Assembly (NCBI GenBank): GCA_041874755.1
Contig: CP102611.1
Coordinates: 3,348,001-3,412,000, forward strand
From: Chitinibacter sp. SCUT-21
GTDB taxonomy: Bacteria > Pseudomonadota > Gammaproteobacteria > Burkholderiales > Chitinibacteraceae
Direction of reading: 5' to 3'
Length of the DNA stretch: 64,000 nt
The translations under genes and the position numbers were made by a program. The notes under the pieces are model-generated. The model was not told the DNA's origin, made no database searches, and worked only from the letters and a program-made list of their open reading frames with translations. Positions 54,006 to 63,427 of the stretch are shown here, piece after piece. The number at the start of each line of letters is the position of its first letter. The first letter of the stretch is position 1.

Positions 54006-55199
54006 TTATTTTGCGCCGCCAACCATTTCAGCTAATTCCCACTGGCCATTTTTCACGCTGTAAACGCCCACTGCTGCGTTTTTCACGTCGCCCTTTTCAT
54101 CAAAAGAGATTGGGCCCGTTAAACCTTGGTGCTCGATTTTGGCTAATACTGGCAAGTATTTCGTTGGATCAGCAGAGCCAGCTTGTTTCATAGCGGACAA
54201 CATCAATTTTGTTGCGTCATAGCTGTATGGCGCATAAACCTGAACTTCTACACCGTATTTGGTTTTGAATTTTTCTTTAAATTCTTTACCGCCTGGCATT
54301 TGGTCAACTGATTGACCTGCAGACGAGCCGAAAGTGCCTTCTGCGTCAGCGCCGGCCAATTTCAAGAATTCAGGAGATTTGGTGCCGTCTGCGCCCATCA
54401 CAATCGCAGTCAGACCCAGTTTTTTGCTCTGTTTTTTCAGTGGGGCAGATTGTGCATCCATACCGCCGTAGAAAATCAAATCTGGTTTCGCGCCTTTTAT
54501 GTTGGTTAGGATCGCGTTAAAGTCGGTTTCTTGGTTGGTGGTGAATTCGCGTTTAACAATTTCAGCGCCAGCCGCTTTAGCTGCTTTTTCAAACTCGTCC
54601 GCCAAGCCTTGGCCGTAAGCGGTGCGGTCGTCAACAATCGCTACTTTTTTCGCGTTCAGTTTGCCCACTGCGTATTGCGCCAATACTAAACCTTGTTGAC
54701 CGTCGTTGGCGGTCAGACGGAATGTGGTTTTGTAGCCTTGCGCCGTGTAAGCGAGGGCAGTAGCTGATGGAGAAATTTGTGGGATACCTGCGTCAGAGTA
54801 CACTTTAGACGCTGGAATGCTAGTACCCGAAGTCAAATGGCCGATCACGCCGGCGATTTTTTGGTCAACAAAGCGTTGCGCAACAGTCGTAGCATTTTTC
54901 GGGTCAGCTTGGTCGTCTTCAGATACCAAAACTACTTTCTTTTTCGCGCCATCAACGTCGATGCCGCCTTCGGCATTCACTTCTTCAATCGCCATTTGCG
55001 CGCCGTATTCAACGTCTTTACCCAAGTGTGCGATATTGCCAGTCAGTGGCGCTGCCAAGCCGATTTTAACGGTGTCGCCGCTCGTTGCTGCGCTGTCAGC
55101 AGCAGGTGCGCTTGCTGCAGCACCTTCTTGGCTTGGTTGTTTACAAGCAGACAGGCCAACAATAGCCGCCGCAATCAAAGTGTATGACGCGAATTTCAT
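54006..55199 (-). CDS. Branched-chain amino-acid-type binding lipoprotein (LivK-like), copy 2
   Basis: This is a 397-residue lipoprotein of the same family as copy 1. The lipobox is clear (GLSAC-KQ at about 16-20). The mature protein reads VKIGLAAPLTGNIAHLGKDVEYG and VDDRTAYGQGLADEFEKAAKAAG, nearly identical to copy 1 over these blocks. It has its own terminator, and an intergenic gap separates it from copy 1, so they may be separately regulated. Differences in the middle and C-terminal half may give different ligands. Confidence 0.88.
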   Translation of the reverse strand: MKFASYTLIAAAIVGLSACKQPSQEGAAASAPAADSAATSGDTVKIGLAAPLTGNIAHLGKDVEYGAQMAIEEVNAEGGIDVDGAKKKVVLVSEDDQADPKNATTVAQRFVDQKIAGVIGHLTSGTSIPASKVYSDAGIPQISPSATALAYTAQGYKTTFRLTANDGQQGLVLAQYAVGKLNAKKVAIVDDRTAYGQGLADEFEKAAKAAGAEIVKREFTTNQETDFNAILTNIKGAKPDLIFYGGMDAQSAPLKKQSKKLGLTAIVMGADGTKSPEFLKLAGADAEGTFGSSAGQSVDQMPGGKEFKEKFKTKYGVEVQVYAPYSYDATKLMLSAMKQAGSADPTKYLPVLAKIEHQGLTGPISFDEKGDVKNAAVGVYSVKNGQWELAEMVGGAK

Positions 55200-55364
55200 A
55201 TTTTCGTTTCCGAAGAAATGTTCAGGAAGGGTCTATGTGCAGGTAATCAGGTAGGCTAAACGCTAATGACTACATAACTGTAATCTTGCAGCAGGGGGTG
55301 GCAGTTGGATACTAGGGTATTCCTGTATCGGTCTGAAATACGGGGAACTGTAATGGTCTTGCGT

Positions 55365-56336
55365 TTAAACGCTCAGATCTAATTGCTGCGCAGTGCCGAC
55401 CGCTCCCGTCTCGAATAGAAACAGACCTGCACTGCGAATCTGCCCATAATTTTGATTGTGCGCATTGTTTAAATCGAAATCAGCTTTGGCTCGCCCAAGA
55501 AAAATCGCGCCAATTTTCATTTGCGCTAGTGTTTGGAGTTGATCATTACCGCTTGCGTCTTTGATCCAAAGTTTCAGTTCGCCAAAGATCTGATCGCCTT
55601 CGTCAATCCAACCATTTTGATCTTGATCGTAATGCGCCAAATCGGCAAAGCCATCGCCGCTTTGAGTGCCAAATAACTCGCGGCCATTATTGATTTTGCC
55701 ATCCCTGTTTTTATCGTGCGCCAGATACGCACTGCCAGCATTCAGCTGATGGATCGTCTCGGCTTGGCCTTTGCCATCGATATCAAATTGGAAAGTCTGC
55801 TCCGCCAAAGTGACGGCAGAGGCTGCGTAGTTGAGTATTAAGGGGTCTTTTTTGGGTCGCGCAGCGCTGCTAGTAGCGATGGTTACGTCAATTTGCTGGC
55901 GGTAACTGCGATTGAGTTCAAGTTGGGCGCTAAATTCAATCTCGCGTCCATCGGCGGTTTTGATGATGCCAGCGCCAGCAAATTGCATTTGCTCGGCTTC
56001 ATTTTCACTGGCGTGATATTCCAGCACCAAGCCACCTTCATTTTGTGTGGGGGTATTACTCTGTACGTCTTGCTGATTATGCTCTTGATTAAGATACGTT
56101 AGTTTAATCTCACGTCCCAAAATCGCCTCAAGCAGATTTTTAATCATCAATAGTTTAGGGTCGTTGTTTACGGCTTCTTCCTGTTCTTCAAGCATCTGCG
56201 CGGCACTGGAAATCTCGACGCGATCATTATTTGCTGCACGACGAGGTGGCTCGTAACGTATCGACAAACTTTCGCTTTGCTCGCGTTGGTATTGGCGCTG
56301 TGCAGCCAGCGCAACATTGGATTCAACAATCCGCAT
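55365..56336 (-). CDS. Hypothetical protein with EF-hand-like calcium loops
   Basis: This 323-residue protein has no signal peptide. The N-terminal third is helical and acidic. The C-terminal half carries two calcium-loop-like stretches: D208-x-N-x-D212-G-x-I (DKNRDGKINNGRE) and D237-x-D-x-N241-G-x-I (DQDQNGWIDEGD), with a related DIDGKGQAET segment near 185. Similar loops occur in dockerin and VCBS-like bacterial proteins. No family was assigned with confidence. It stands alone next to radC. Confidence 0.65.
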   Translation of the reverse strand: MRIVESNVALAAQRQYQREQSESLSIRYEPPRRAANNDRVEISSAAQMLEEQEEAVNNDPKLLMIKNLLEAILGREIKLTYLNQEHNQQDVQSNTPTQNEGGLVLEYHASENEAEQMQFAGAGIIKTADGREIEFSAQLELNRSYRQQIDVTIATSSAARPKKDPLILNYAASAVTLAEQTFQFDIDGKGQAETIHQLNAGSAYLAHDKNRDGKINNGRELFGTQSGDGFADLAHYDQDQNGWIDEGDQIFGELKLWIKDASGNDQLQTLAQMKIGAIFLGRAKADFDLNNAHNQNYGQIRSAGLFLFETGAVGTAQQLDLSV

Positions 56337-56402
56337 GGGACACCTCGAGGCGCCAAAGCGCGTGTGCGTGGAATAACTATTTATCGGCGCAAGGCGAGCT
56401 GA

Positions 56403-57077
56403 TTACAGGTGGCCGAGCTCGGCCAAGGAGACGACCTGATGGGCGGCGACGATAAAATGGTCGATCAGTTTGATCTCCAGCAGATCGAGCGCATGTTGCA
56501 ATTGGCGCGTGAGTAAGATGTCGGCGCTGGATGGCTCGGCGCAGCCGCTAGGGTGGTTGTGGGCAATAATAATGGCCGCTGCGTTGTGCAAAATCGCTTG
56601 TTTGGCGAGTTCACGCGGGTACACCCGTGTTTCGTTTAGCGAGCCCTTGAATAATGTTTGCGCGCTGATTAAGTGGTAATTGGTGTCCAAATACAAGGCA
56701 TGAAATTCTTCATGCGCGATGCCGCGTAAACGCAGGCGCAAATAATCGCGTACCGCCGTTGGGTTGCTAAACGAATCGCGCACTTTCAATTGTTCAGCCA
56801 ATGCGCGGCGGCTCATTTCGAGCACGGCTTGCAATTGCGCATATTTGGCCGAACCAACGCCGCTAATCGCGTCAAAATCGGCTAACTGCGCGGCAAATAG
56901 CGCTTCGAGCGAACCAAAATGTTGCAAGAGTTCGCGCGCCAAGTCGACCGCCGATTTGCCCGGCAAGCCGACGCGCAAAAAAATCGCCAATAATTCGGCA
57001 TCCGACAACGCCGTAGCGCCGTGCAGTAGCAATTTTTCACGCGGACGCTCGTCCGAAGGCCATTCTGTGATCGACAT
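56403..57077 (-). CDS. radC: RadC family JAB1/MPN metalloprotease-like protein
   Basis: This is a 224-residue protein of the RadC/YicR family. The N-terminal helix-hairpin-helix-like region ([22 protein letters not shown]) is followed by a JAMM zinc domain with [14 protein letters not shown] near 170-183. Despite its name, a role in repair was later withdrawn in E. coli, and the substrate is unknown. ATG 57077 is preferred; an upstream in-frame start at 57155 adds 26 residues unlike the family. It is divergent from coaBC, as in E. coli. Confidence 0.92.
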   Translation of the reverse strand: MSITEWPSDERPREKLLLHGATALSDAELLAIFLRVGLPGKSAVDLARELLQHFGSLEALFAAQLADFDAISGVGSAKYAQLQAVLEMSRRALAEQLKVRDSFSNPTAVRDYLRLRLRGIAHEEFHALYLDTNYHLISAQTLFKGSLNETRVYPRELAKQAILHNAAAIIIAHNHPSGCAEPSSADILLTRQLQHALDLLEIKLIDHFIVAAHQVVSLAELGHL

Positions 57078-57306
57078 AGAGGTTCTGTTTACGTTGGTTT
57101 TACACGTCGCGTTTGCGCTGGTTTTGGTCTGAACAAGGCGCAAAACCTGATGCATAGTGAGGCTATGGAAAGGTTTTGCAACGCAGTTTCAGGCTAAAAG
57201 CAGCCAAACCTTGTGGCTGCGGCGCGACCGTAAAACTAACGTCAACAGAACCTAGTTCTTTTTCGGTAAACTATCGACCATTCTTTCTAGCAGAGGCGCG
57301 CCCTTC

Positions 57307-58506
57307 GTGAGCCCTATCAATCAGAAAAAAATCGTTCTTGGCATTACCGGCGGCGTTGCGGCGTATAAATCGGCCGAGTTAACGCGGCTTTTGGTCAAGG
57401 CAGGTTACGATGTGCATGTCGTGATGAGCGAGGCCGCTACGCATTTTGTCGGCACGGTGACGTTCCAAGCACTCAGCGGCAATATCGTTTACACCGATCA
57501 ATGGGACGCCCGCCGTCCGAACAATATGCCGCACATTGATTTAACGCGCGGCGCGGCTGCGGTGATCGTGGCGCCAGCGTCGGCCGATTTTATTGCCAAA
57601 GTCGCGCACGGCCAGTGCGATGATTTGCTCTCGACCTTGGTCGCAGCGCGTGATTGCCCGCTGATGATCGCGCCGGCGATGAACCGCCAAATGTGGGAAA
57701 ACCCACCGAATCAGCGCAATATCGCGCAACTGAAAGCAGATGGCGTCTCGATTTTTGGCCCGGGCAATGGCGAGCAAGCGTGCGGTGAAGTCGGTGATGG
57801 GCGGATGCTCGAAGCGCAAGACATATTCGACCATCTAGAAGCTGCGTTGCAGCCCAAAGTTTTAAAAGGCAAGCGCGTATTGCTAACTGCGGGTCCGACA
57901 TTCGAGCGCATCGACGCCGTACGCGGCATTACCAATACCAGCAGCGGCAAAATGGGCTACGCGATTGCGCGCGCGGCGTACGAGGCGGGTGCTGAGGTGG
58001 TGTTGGTGTCAGGTGAAACCAGTTTGCCAACGCCAATCGGCGCACGTCAAATTGATGTGAAATCGGCGCAGCAAATGCTCACCGCGGTTGAAGCTGAAGT
58101 TGATGCCTGTGATATTTTCATCGGCGTTGCGGCGGTTGCGGATTATTATGTGCTCAATCCATCTGAGCAAAAAATCAAAAAAGACGCGCATATTCTAACT
58201 TTGGAATTGGCGCCAAACCCCGATATTCTGGCTGGCGTTTCATCACGCCCGAACGCGCCGTTCTGCGTGGGTTTTGCTGCCGAATCGGAAAACCTGCTCG
58301 AATACGCTGAGGCCAAACGTTTGCGCAAAAAGCTGCCACTACTGGTGGCGAACTTGGTGCAAAACGCCTTTGGTGCGGATACCAATGAAGTGGTGCTGCT
58401 CGACGATCACGGCGAAACGCGTTTACACAGCGCGCCAAAAATTGATATCGCGCGCAAACTTGTCGCACACATTGCGCGGCTCTACCCTAACGTAAAACAA
58501 GATTAA
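57307..58506 (+). CDS. coaBC: Bifunctional phosphopantothenoylcysteine decarboxylase / synthetase
   Basis: CoaBC makes 4'-phosphopantetheine precursors in coenzyme A synthesis. The protein has 399 residues. The N-terminal CoaC flavoprotein has the catalytic His in NNMPHIDL, PAMNRQMW and ACGEVGDGRM (usually ACGD). The CoaB part starts near 180 with GPTFERIDAVRGITNTSSGKMG and has the nucleotide-lysine in EQKIKKD near 284. The start is GTG at 57307. It lies upstream of dut, the conserved coaBC-dut pair, with radC divergent. Confidence 0.96.
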   Translation: MSPINQKKIVLGITGGVAAYKSAELTRLLVKAGYDVHVVMSEAATHFVGTVTFQALSGNIVYTDQWDARRPNNMPHIDLTRGAAAVIVAPASADFIAKVAHGQCDDLLSTLVAARDCPLMIAPAMNRQMWENPPNQRNIAQLKADGVSIFGPGNGEQACGEVGDGRMLEAQDIFDHLEAALQPKVLKGKRVLLTAGPTFERIDAVRGITNTSSGKMGYAIARAAYEAGAEVVLVSGETSLPTPIGARQIDVKSAQQMLTAVEAEVDACDIFIGVAAVADYYVLNPSEQKIKKDAHILTLELAPNPDILAGVSSRPNAPFCVGFAAESENLLEYAEAKRLRKKLPLLVANLVQNAFGADTNEVVLLDDHGETRLHSAPKIDIARKLVAHIARLYPNVKQD

Positions 58507-58577
58507 TACCTGCCAATGTATTGCTGTGTAGGCAATATTTAAATTGGCTTTAAGCGATATACCCATAAGGATTGAAG

Positions 58578-59033
58578 ATGACTAAGAAAAGCATGGATGT
58601 AAAAATCCTCGACGTACGCCTCAAAGACAATTTGCCTGCATACGCAACACCGGGCGCGGCGGGTTTGGATTTACGCGCCTGTCTGGATGCGCCGATTGAG
58701 CTCGCGCCCGGCGCAACCACCTTGGTGCCAACGGGTATGGCGATTCACTTGGAAGACCCAACTTTAGCGGCGATGATTTTGCCGCGCTCCGGTTTGGGCC
58801 ATAAACACGGCATCGTGCTGGGTAATTTAGTTGGCCTGATCGATTCGGATTACCAAGGTCAGCTGTTTGTTTCGGTGTGGAATCGCGGTAGCAGCAGCTT
58901 TACGATTCAGCCTTTAGAGCGCATCGCGCAATTGGTGATCGTGCCGGTGGTACAAGTGGCGTTTAATATCGTCGACGAATTTACCGAGTCAGATCGCGGT
59001 GAAGGTGGTTTTGGCAGTACCGGTAAACACTAA
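58578..59033 (+). CDS. dut: Deoxyuridine 5'-triphosphate nucleotidohydrolase
   Basis: dUTPase removes dUTP and supplies dUMP for thymidylate synthesis. The protein has 151 residues with the five motifs: AGLDLRA (1), [10 protein letters not shown] (2), GLIDSDYQG (3), ERIAQLVI (4) and [10 protein letters not shown] (5). AAGGATTGAAG lies before ATG 58578; a TTG 6 bases upstream is unlikely. It follows coaBC, and a terminator lies just after the stop. Confidence 0.97.
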   Translation: MTKKSMDVKILDVRLKDNLPAYATPGAAGLDLRACLDAPIELAPGATTLVPTGMAIHLEDPTLAAMILPRSGLGHKHGIVLGNLVGLIDSDYQGQLFVSVWNRGSSSFTIQPLERIAQLVIVPVVQVAFNIVDEFTESDRGEGGFGSTGKH

Positions 59034-59037
59034 AATT

Positions 59038-59060
59038 AAAGGGGGCGTCGCCCCCTTTTG
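59038..59060 (+). terminator. Bidirectional terminator after dut
   Basis: A 9-bp stem (AAAGGGGGC/GCCCCCTTT) with a 3-base loop and TTTTG beyond serves dut and, on the other strand, the convergent glycerophosphodiesterase gene. Confidence 0.85.
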
Positions 59061-59738
59061 TTATGATTGCCGTGGTTTTAGGCTTGGAATATGCTCTGGA
59101 TGGTCTGCAATTAAGCCGGCGAGTGGCCAAGTGAGTACTTGGGCATATTCGTCTGGATGTTGTACCCCATACACCCAGCAAGGTACTTGTTGCCGGGTTA
59201 GTTCAGTGATTTGCTCGGCTGATGCGACTTCATAATCAAAGACTAAGCCAATCCCCACTGGACGAGGCATGGCGGCCAGCATCGTATATAAGTTGATGGT
59301 GCGAGCTGGTGAGTTGGATAGTAATAGTGCGCAGGGCAAGGTGGTGTCTCTTGCCAACGTTAGGATTAGCTGGTGATGAAAAGAGCTAAACAGGCCTTTA
59401 AAAGCATGTTGTAGTTGGGCCATGACCGCCATGGTTGCGCTAAGACAGTCGGCTGATTTTAGCTCTAAGTTCCAAAAAGCAGTTGGAAAAGCCTGCAAAG
59501 CTTGAGCTAGCGTTGGGACTTCGTAACCTTGGATTGCACAGAGTTCTGCATGACTCAATTGTTGAACAAGCCGACCATCTTTTGCGCAACGATCATGAAA
59601 TAAAATAGCAACTCCGTTGCAATCGGTGCGGATGTCGGTTTCGAATCCATTAAAGCCTGCGCGCCACGCATCTTCAAATGCAGCTAAAGTGTTTTCAGGA
59701 AAATTGCGGGTCCAGCCGCGATGTGCAATGTAATGCAT
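59061..59738 (-). CDS. Glycerophosphodiester phosphodiesterase
   Basis: This is a 225-residue GDPD-family TIM barrel that splits glycerophosphodiesters to glycerol-3-phosphate and an alcohol. Motifs: IAHRG at residues 3-7, ENTLAAFEDAWRAGFNGFETDIR (metal-binding Glu and Asp) near 15-37, and FHDRCAKDGR near 48. No signal peptide, so it is cytoplasmic, like UgpQ. Start ATG 59738 is chosen; the upstream in-frame start adds 26 residues that do not fit the fold. Confidence 0.9.
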   Translation of the reverse strand: MHYIAHRGWTRNFPENTLAAFEDAWRAGFNGFETDIRTDCNGVAILFHDRCAKDGRLVQQLSHAELCAIQGYEVPTLAQALQAFPTAFWNLELKSADCLSATMAVMAQLQHAFKGLFSSFHHQLILTLARDTTLPCALLLSNSPARTINLYTMLAAMPRPVGIGLVFDYEVASAEQITELTRQQVPCWVYGVQHPDEYAQVLTWPLAGLIADHPEHIPSLKPRQS

Positions 59739-59801
59739 ATTAGTTACACTCGAGTGGCGAATGATCGCCCAGAATAAAACAGAAGTAGGAAGTATCCTTG
59801 A

Positions 59802-62054
59802 ATGAAAGCTCGCCACACCTTATTTTCTTTGTTGCTCAGCCTTGGTGCGCTGAGCGTAAGTGTAGCACCGTCTGCGGCTCAAGACCTCACTTCTGGCAAT
59901 TTAGCGGTTACAACTTCCGCAACTCAGTCTTCGCTTCAGCCTAGCTCGCGTCCGCGGGTTGGCTTGGTGTTAGGGGGGGGCGGAGCTCGCGGTTTTGCTC
60001 ACATTGGTGTGCTTAAAATACTCGAGCAAAACCATATTCCAGTCGATTGTGTGATTGGTACGAGCATTGGTTCATTGGTGGGGGGCGCGTATGCATCAGG
60101 GCGCACCACCGATGAAATGACAGAACGAATTCAAAATGCCAATTGGGATGATTTGCTGTCCTCCAGTTTGCCGCGTCAGCTCAATTCGTATCGCAAAAAA
60201 AGTGATGATGCCCTTGGCCTTATTGGGCTTGAGTTGGGTTTAGGTGATGATTTATCGGTAAAATTGCCAACGGCGGCAATTAGTACGCAAAAAATTGAAT
60301 ATTTTTTACGCGAGCTCACCTTTGCTGGAACTGTGCCGCATTTTGATGAAATGCCAATTCCCTATCGAGCGATTGCCACTGATCTGGTAACTGGCGATAT
60401 GGTGGTATTTAGCAGTGGGGATGTGGTGACGGCTATGCGGGCCAGCATGGCTGTGCCAGGGGTTTTTCCGGCGGTGCAAACCGATAAGCATTTTTTAGTT
60501 GATGGCGGTTTAGTCCGGAATATGCCAATTGATGTGGCGCGCAATACCTGCGCCGATGTGGTGATTGCAGTTGATGTCGGCTCGGAGCCACTCAAGCGGG
60601 GTGAGCTCAATAGTATTTTCTCTATGGCCGACCAATATACTCGCTTGATGATGCTGCAAAATGTCAAACCGCAGCTTGATTCATTGACCGGTGCAGATGT
60701 TCTGATCTCCCCCACCTTGCCCAATTTGTCTTCCAGCGATTTTAATAAATCAGCCGATATGATTAAGGAGGGCGAAATTGCCGCCTTAAATATGTTGTCC
60801 CAATTGCAGCGTTATGCGGTGAGCCCGGAGCAATTTGCCGCATGGTCGCAAGCAAGGGTGGAGCGTCATCTAGAGAGTCGCGCCATTTCACAGGTTCAAG
60901 TTAAAGATCCAAAGCACGTGAATCCAGTGGTGGTTGAAAAAGCCTTGGAAGTGAAAGTAGGTGAAAAACTTAATTTGCCTGAATTTTATCAAAACCTAGG
61001 TGAGGTCTACGCACGAGGTGATTTTAGCCAGTTGGATTACGAATTAAGCCGTTCAGGGCAAACTGATACGCTCAATATTCTGCCGATTGAAAAATCATGG
61101 GGGCCGAACTATCTGAATTTCGGCTTGGGCTTTGGTACCGATTTTGAAGGTTCGACGCCTTGGAGTATTTCCGCCATGTATCGCCGGACGTGGATAAATG
61201 ACCTCGGTGGCGAATGGAAAACGGTCATGAAGCTGGGCTCTTCTCAGACGGTGCAGAGCGAGTTTTATCAACCGCTGCAAATCGATGGTTTGGCTTTTAT
61301 TGCGCCATATATCACCTATAAAACTGGCCCTTTAGCACTTTGGTATCAAGGCATACAGTTGGGAAATTATAACTCCCATCATTCTGCGGTCGGGATAGAT
61401 TTAGGCTCTACGTTGGGTCAGTATGGCGAGTTTAGGATTGGCCCAGTGGCCAATAAATACAAACTTAGCGAAAGTATTGGCTTGCCCTTAGGGCAAGATG
61501 CCTCAACGCAAGATATGGGTCTGCGCGCTAGCCTATTTTACGATCAGCTGGACAACTATTTTTTCCCAACGACAGGCGAATATTTGAATCTGAATGCCTA
61601 TGCGTCGCTTAAAAATGGCGATGATATCAATCAGTTTGCGGACCTTGCTGCGGAGTTTCGCTCCGCGCGGCCATTTAAATCGGGTGTGATGCTATTGACC
61701 TTAAAAGGCCAGGAGTTGCTTGGGGATAGCCCTGAGTTTCTAGATGTGAGCTGGCTGGGTGGATTTATGAATCTGTCTAGCTACCGTTATCAGGAAATTC
61801 TGACTAATCGCTTCTTATATGGATCTTTGCAGTACTATCAGCCAATGTCGGTGCTGGCCAATAGTTACTGGGGGCTGGGATTGGAGGGCGCCTATGTGAT
61901 GGATCAATATAATGGGGGCGAAGATAATGCTTGGCATGGCTCTCTGATGGCTTATTTGGCGTATGACAGCTACATTGGCCCGCTCTATCTTGGCTTTGCG
62001 TATGGGGATAATAAAAAATTAACCAGTTACTTAATGCTGGGTAAGCAATTTTGA
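59802..62054 (+). CDS. Patatin-like phospholipase with outer-membrane domain (PlpD-like, type Vd secretion)
   Basis: This 750-residue protein has a signal peptide of about 26 residues. A patatin domain follows at about 52-280: oxyanion loop GGGGARG at 58-64, nucleophile S88 in GTSIG, and the Asp of VDGG near 231. A POTRA-like segment and a C-terminal beta-barrel resembling the surface antigen (Omp85) domain lie from about 440 to 750. This layout is known for PlpD/type Vd systems, where the barrel moves the lipase to the surface or outside. The gene lies divergent to glpQ-like and upstream of mrp. Confidence 0.9.
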   Translation: MKARHTLFSLLLSLGALSVSVAPSAAQDLTSGNLAVTTSATQSSLQPSSRPRVGLVLGGGGARGFAHIGVLKILEQNHIPVDCVIGTSIGSLVGGAYASGRTTDEMTERIQNANWDDLLSSSLPRQLNSYRKKSDDALGLIGLELGLGDDLSVKLPTAAISTQKIEYFLRELTFAGTVPHFDEMPIPYRAIATDLVTGDMVVFSSGDVVTAMRASMAVPGVFPAVQTDKHFLVDGGLVRNMPIDVARNTCADVVIAVDVGSEPLKRGELNSIFSMADQYTRLMMLQNVKPQLDSLTGADVLISPTLPNLSSSDFNKSADMIKEGEIAALNMLSQLQRYAVSPEQFAAWSQARVERHLESRAISQVQVKDPKHVNPVVVEKALEVKVGEKLNLPEFYQNLGEVYARGDFSQLDYELSRSGQTDTLNILPIEKSWGPNYLNFGLGFGTDFEGSTPWSISAMYRRTWINDLGGEWKTVMKLGSSQTVQSEFYQPLQIDGLAFIAPYITYKTGPLALWYQGIQLGNYNSHHSAVGIDLGSTLGQYGEFRIGPVANKYKLSESIGLPLGQDASTQDMGLRASLFYDQLDNYFFPTTGEYLNLNAYASLKNGDDINQFADLAAEFRSARPFKSGVMLLTLKGQELLGDSPEFLDVSWLGGFMNLSSYRYQEILTNRFLYGSLQYYQPMSVLANSYWGLGLEGAYVMDQYNGGEDNAWHGSLMAYLAYDSYIGPLYLGFAYGDNKKLTSYLMLGKQF

Positions 62055-62131
62055 TGATCCGATTGCGATTGTTTGGGCTTGCTTTTCATGGCAATGGCCA
62101 CATTTAGCCCAGATACTCTTTGCATACCACT

Positions 62132-63289
62132 ATGAAAATATTTGATCGATTGCTAGGGCGTCAAAGCGCCGCACCAAGTACAGGAAATAACACCGTGAGT
62201 GAACAACAACTAGAAGTGATCCGCCAAGCCCTGTCTTTGCTGATTGATCCTGATACAGGTAAAGATTACGTTAGCAGCAAAAATATTAAAAACCTGCGCT
62301 TTGAAAATGGCGTTGTTAGCTTGGATTTAGTGTTGGGTTACCCCGCGCAAAGCCAATTTGCAGTGCGCGAACAGCAAGTAAAAACGGCGTTGCGAGCTCT
62401 GGATGGCGTTACAGACGCTAATGTGACGGTGAGCAGCCAAATCGTTGCGCATTCAGTGGCGCGTGGCATTCCATTGCAAAAGGGAATTAAAAATATTATC
62501 GCCGTGGCATCAGGCAAAGGCGGGGTAGGTAAATCGACAACGTCGGCCAATTTGGCTTTAGCCTTGGCGGCGGAAGGCGCCAAAGTGGGCCTGCTGGATG
62601 CGGATATTTACGGCCCAAGCCAGCCGACGATGATGGGCGTTGCCGATCGTCATCCCGAGTCGATCGATAATAAATACATCAAACCGATTGAAAATCATGG
62701 CGTGCTCAATATGTCGATCGGGTTTTTGATCGACCCTGAGCAACCCATGGTATGGCGCGGCCCAATGGTGACGCAGGCGTTAACACAATTACTGAATGAC
62801 ACCCTGTGGGGCGAGCTGGATTATTTGGTGATTGACCTGCCGCCGGGCACCGGTGATATTCAGCTGACCTTGTCGCAAAAAGTGCCCGTGACCGGCGCGG
62901 TGATTGTCACTACGCCGCAAGACATTGCGCTGCTGGATGCGCGCAAAGGCTTGAAGATGTTTGAAAAGGTCGGCGTGCCAATCTTGGGTATCGTTGAAAA
63001 TATGAGCATGCACGTATGCAGCAATTGTGGTCATATCGAGCCGATTTTTGGCGAAGGTGGTGGCGCAAAAATGGGTGAGGAATATGGCACCGAACTGATT
63101 GGTAAATTGCCACTTGATTTATCGATTCGTTTGAATGTGGATGCCGGTACACCAACCGTTATCGCCGAACCAGATGGTGAAATCGCCGCGATTTACAAGC
63201 AAATTGCCCGTAAAGTGGCGGTTAAGGTGGCTGCGAAGTCGCAGGACTTCTCGAGTAAATTCCCAAAGATTGTCATTCAAAATACATAA
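62132..63289 (+). CDS. apbC: Iron-sulfur cluster carrier ATPase Mrp/ApbC
   Basis: Mrp/ApbC is a P-loop ATPase that carries and transfers iron-sulfur clusters. The protein has 385 residues from ATG 62132: an N-terminal DUF59-type domain (about 20-100), a deviant Walker A motif GKGGVGKST near 128-136, and the CSNC cluster-binding motif near 295. The GTGDIQLTLSQKVP block is conserved. A longer TTG start 12 bases upstream is possible. It lies just upstream of zipA with a 138-base gap that contains a hairpin without a T-run. Confidence 0.95.
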   Translation: MKIFDRLLGRQSAAPSTGNNTVSEQQLEVIRQALSLLIDPDTGKDYVSSKNIKNLRFENGVVSLDLVLGYPAQSQFAVREQQVKTALRALDGVTDANVTVSSQIVAHSVARGIPLQKGIKNIIAVASGKGGVGKSTTSANLALALAAEGAKVGLLDADIYGPSQPTMMGVADRHPESIDNKYIKPIENHGVLNMSIGFLIDPEQPMVWRGPMVTQALTQLLNDTLWGELDYLVIDLPPGTGDIQLTLSQKVPVTGAVIVTTPQDIALLDARKGLKMFEKVGVPILGIVENMSMHVCSNCGHIEPIFGEGGGAKMGEEYGTELIGKLPLDLSIRLNVDAGTPTVIAEPDGEIAAIYKQIARKVAVKVAAKSQDFSSKFPKIVIQNT

Positions 63290-63427
63290 TTTCTGCTTGT
63301 GTAAGACGTTTGAAGCGCACGCTAAGGCCCAAGTCTGGTATCCTTAGCGTCAGCGTCTTGTTTAGGATGGCAGGACCATAAAAACCGCTTAACCACGATT
63401 GAGCTTCCCGAATTTAGAGACATCACG

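Noticed and set aside
63320..63350. 8-bp hairpin (CGCTAAGG/CCTTAGCG) between mrp and zipA as terminator
   Set aside because: No T-run follows, and the loop is 12 bases, so termination is not supported.
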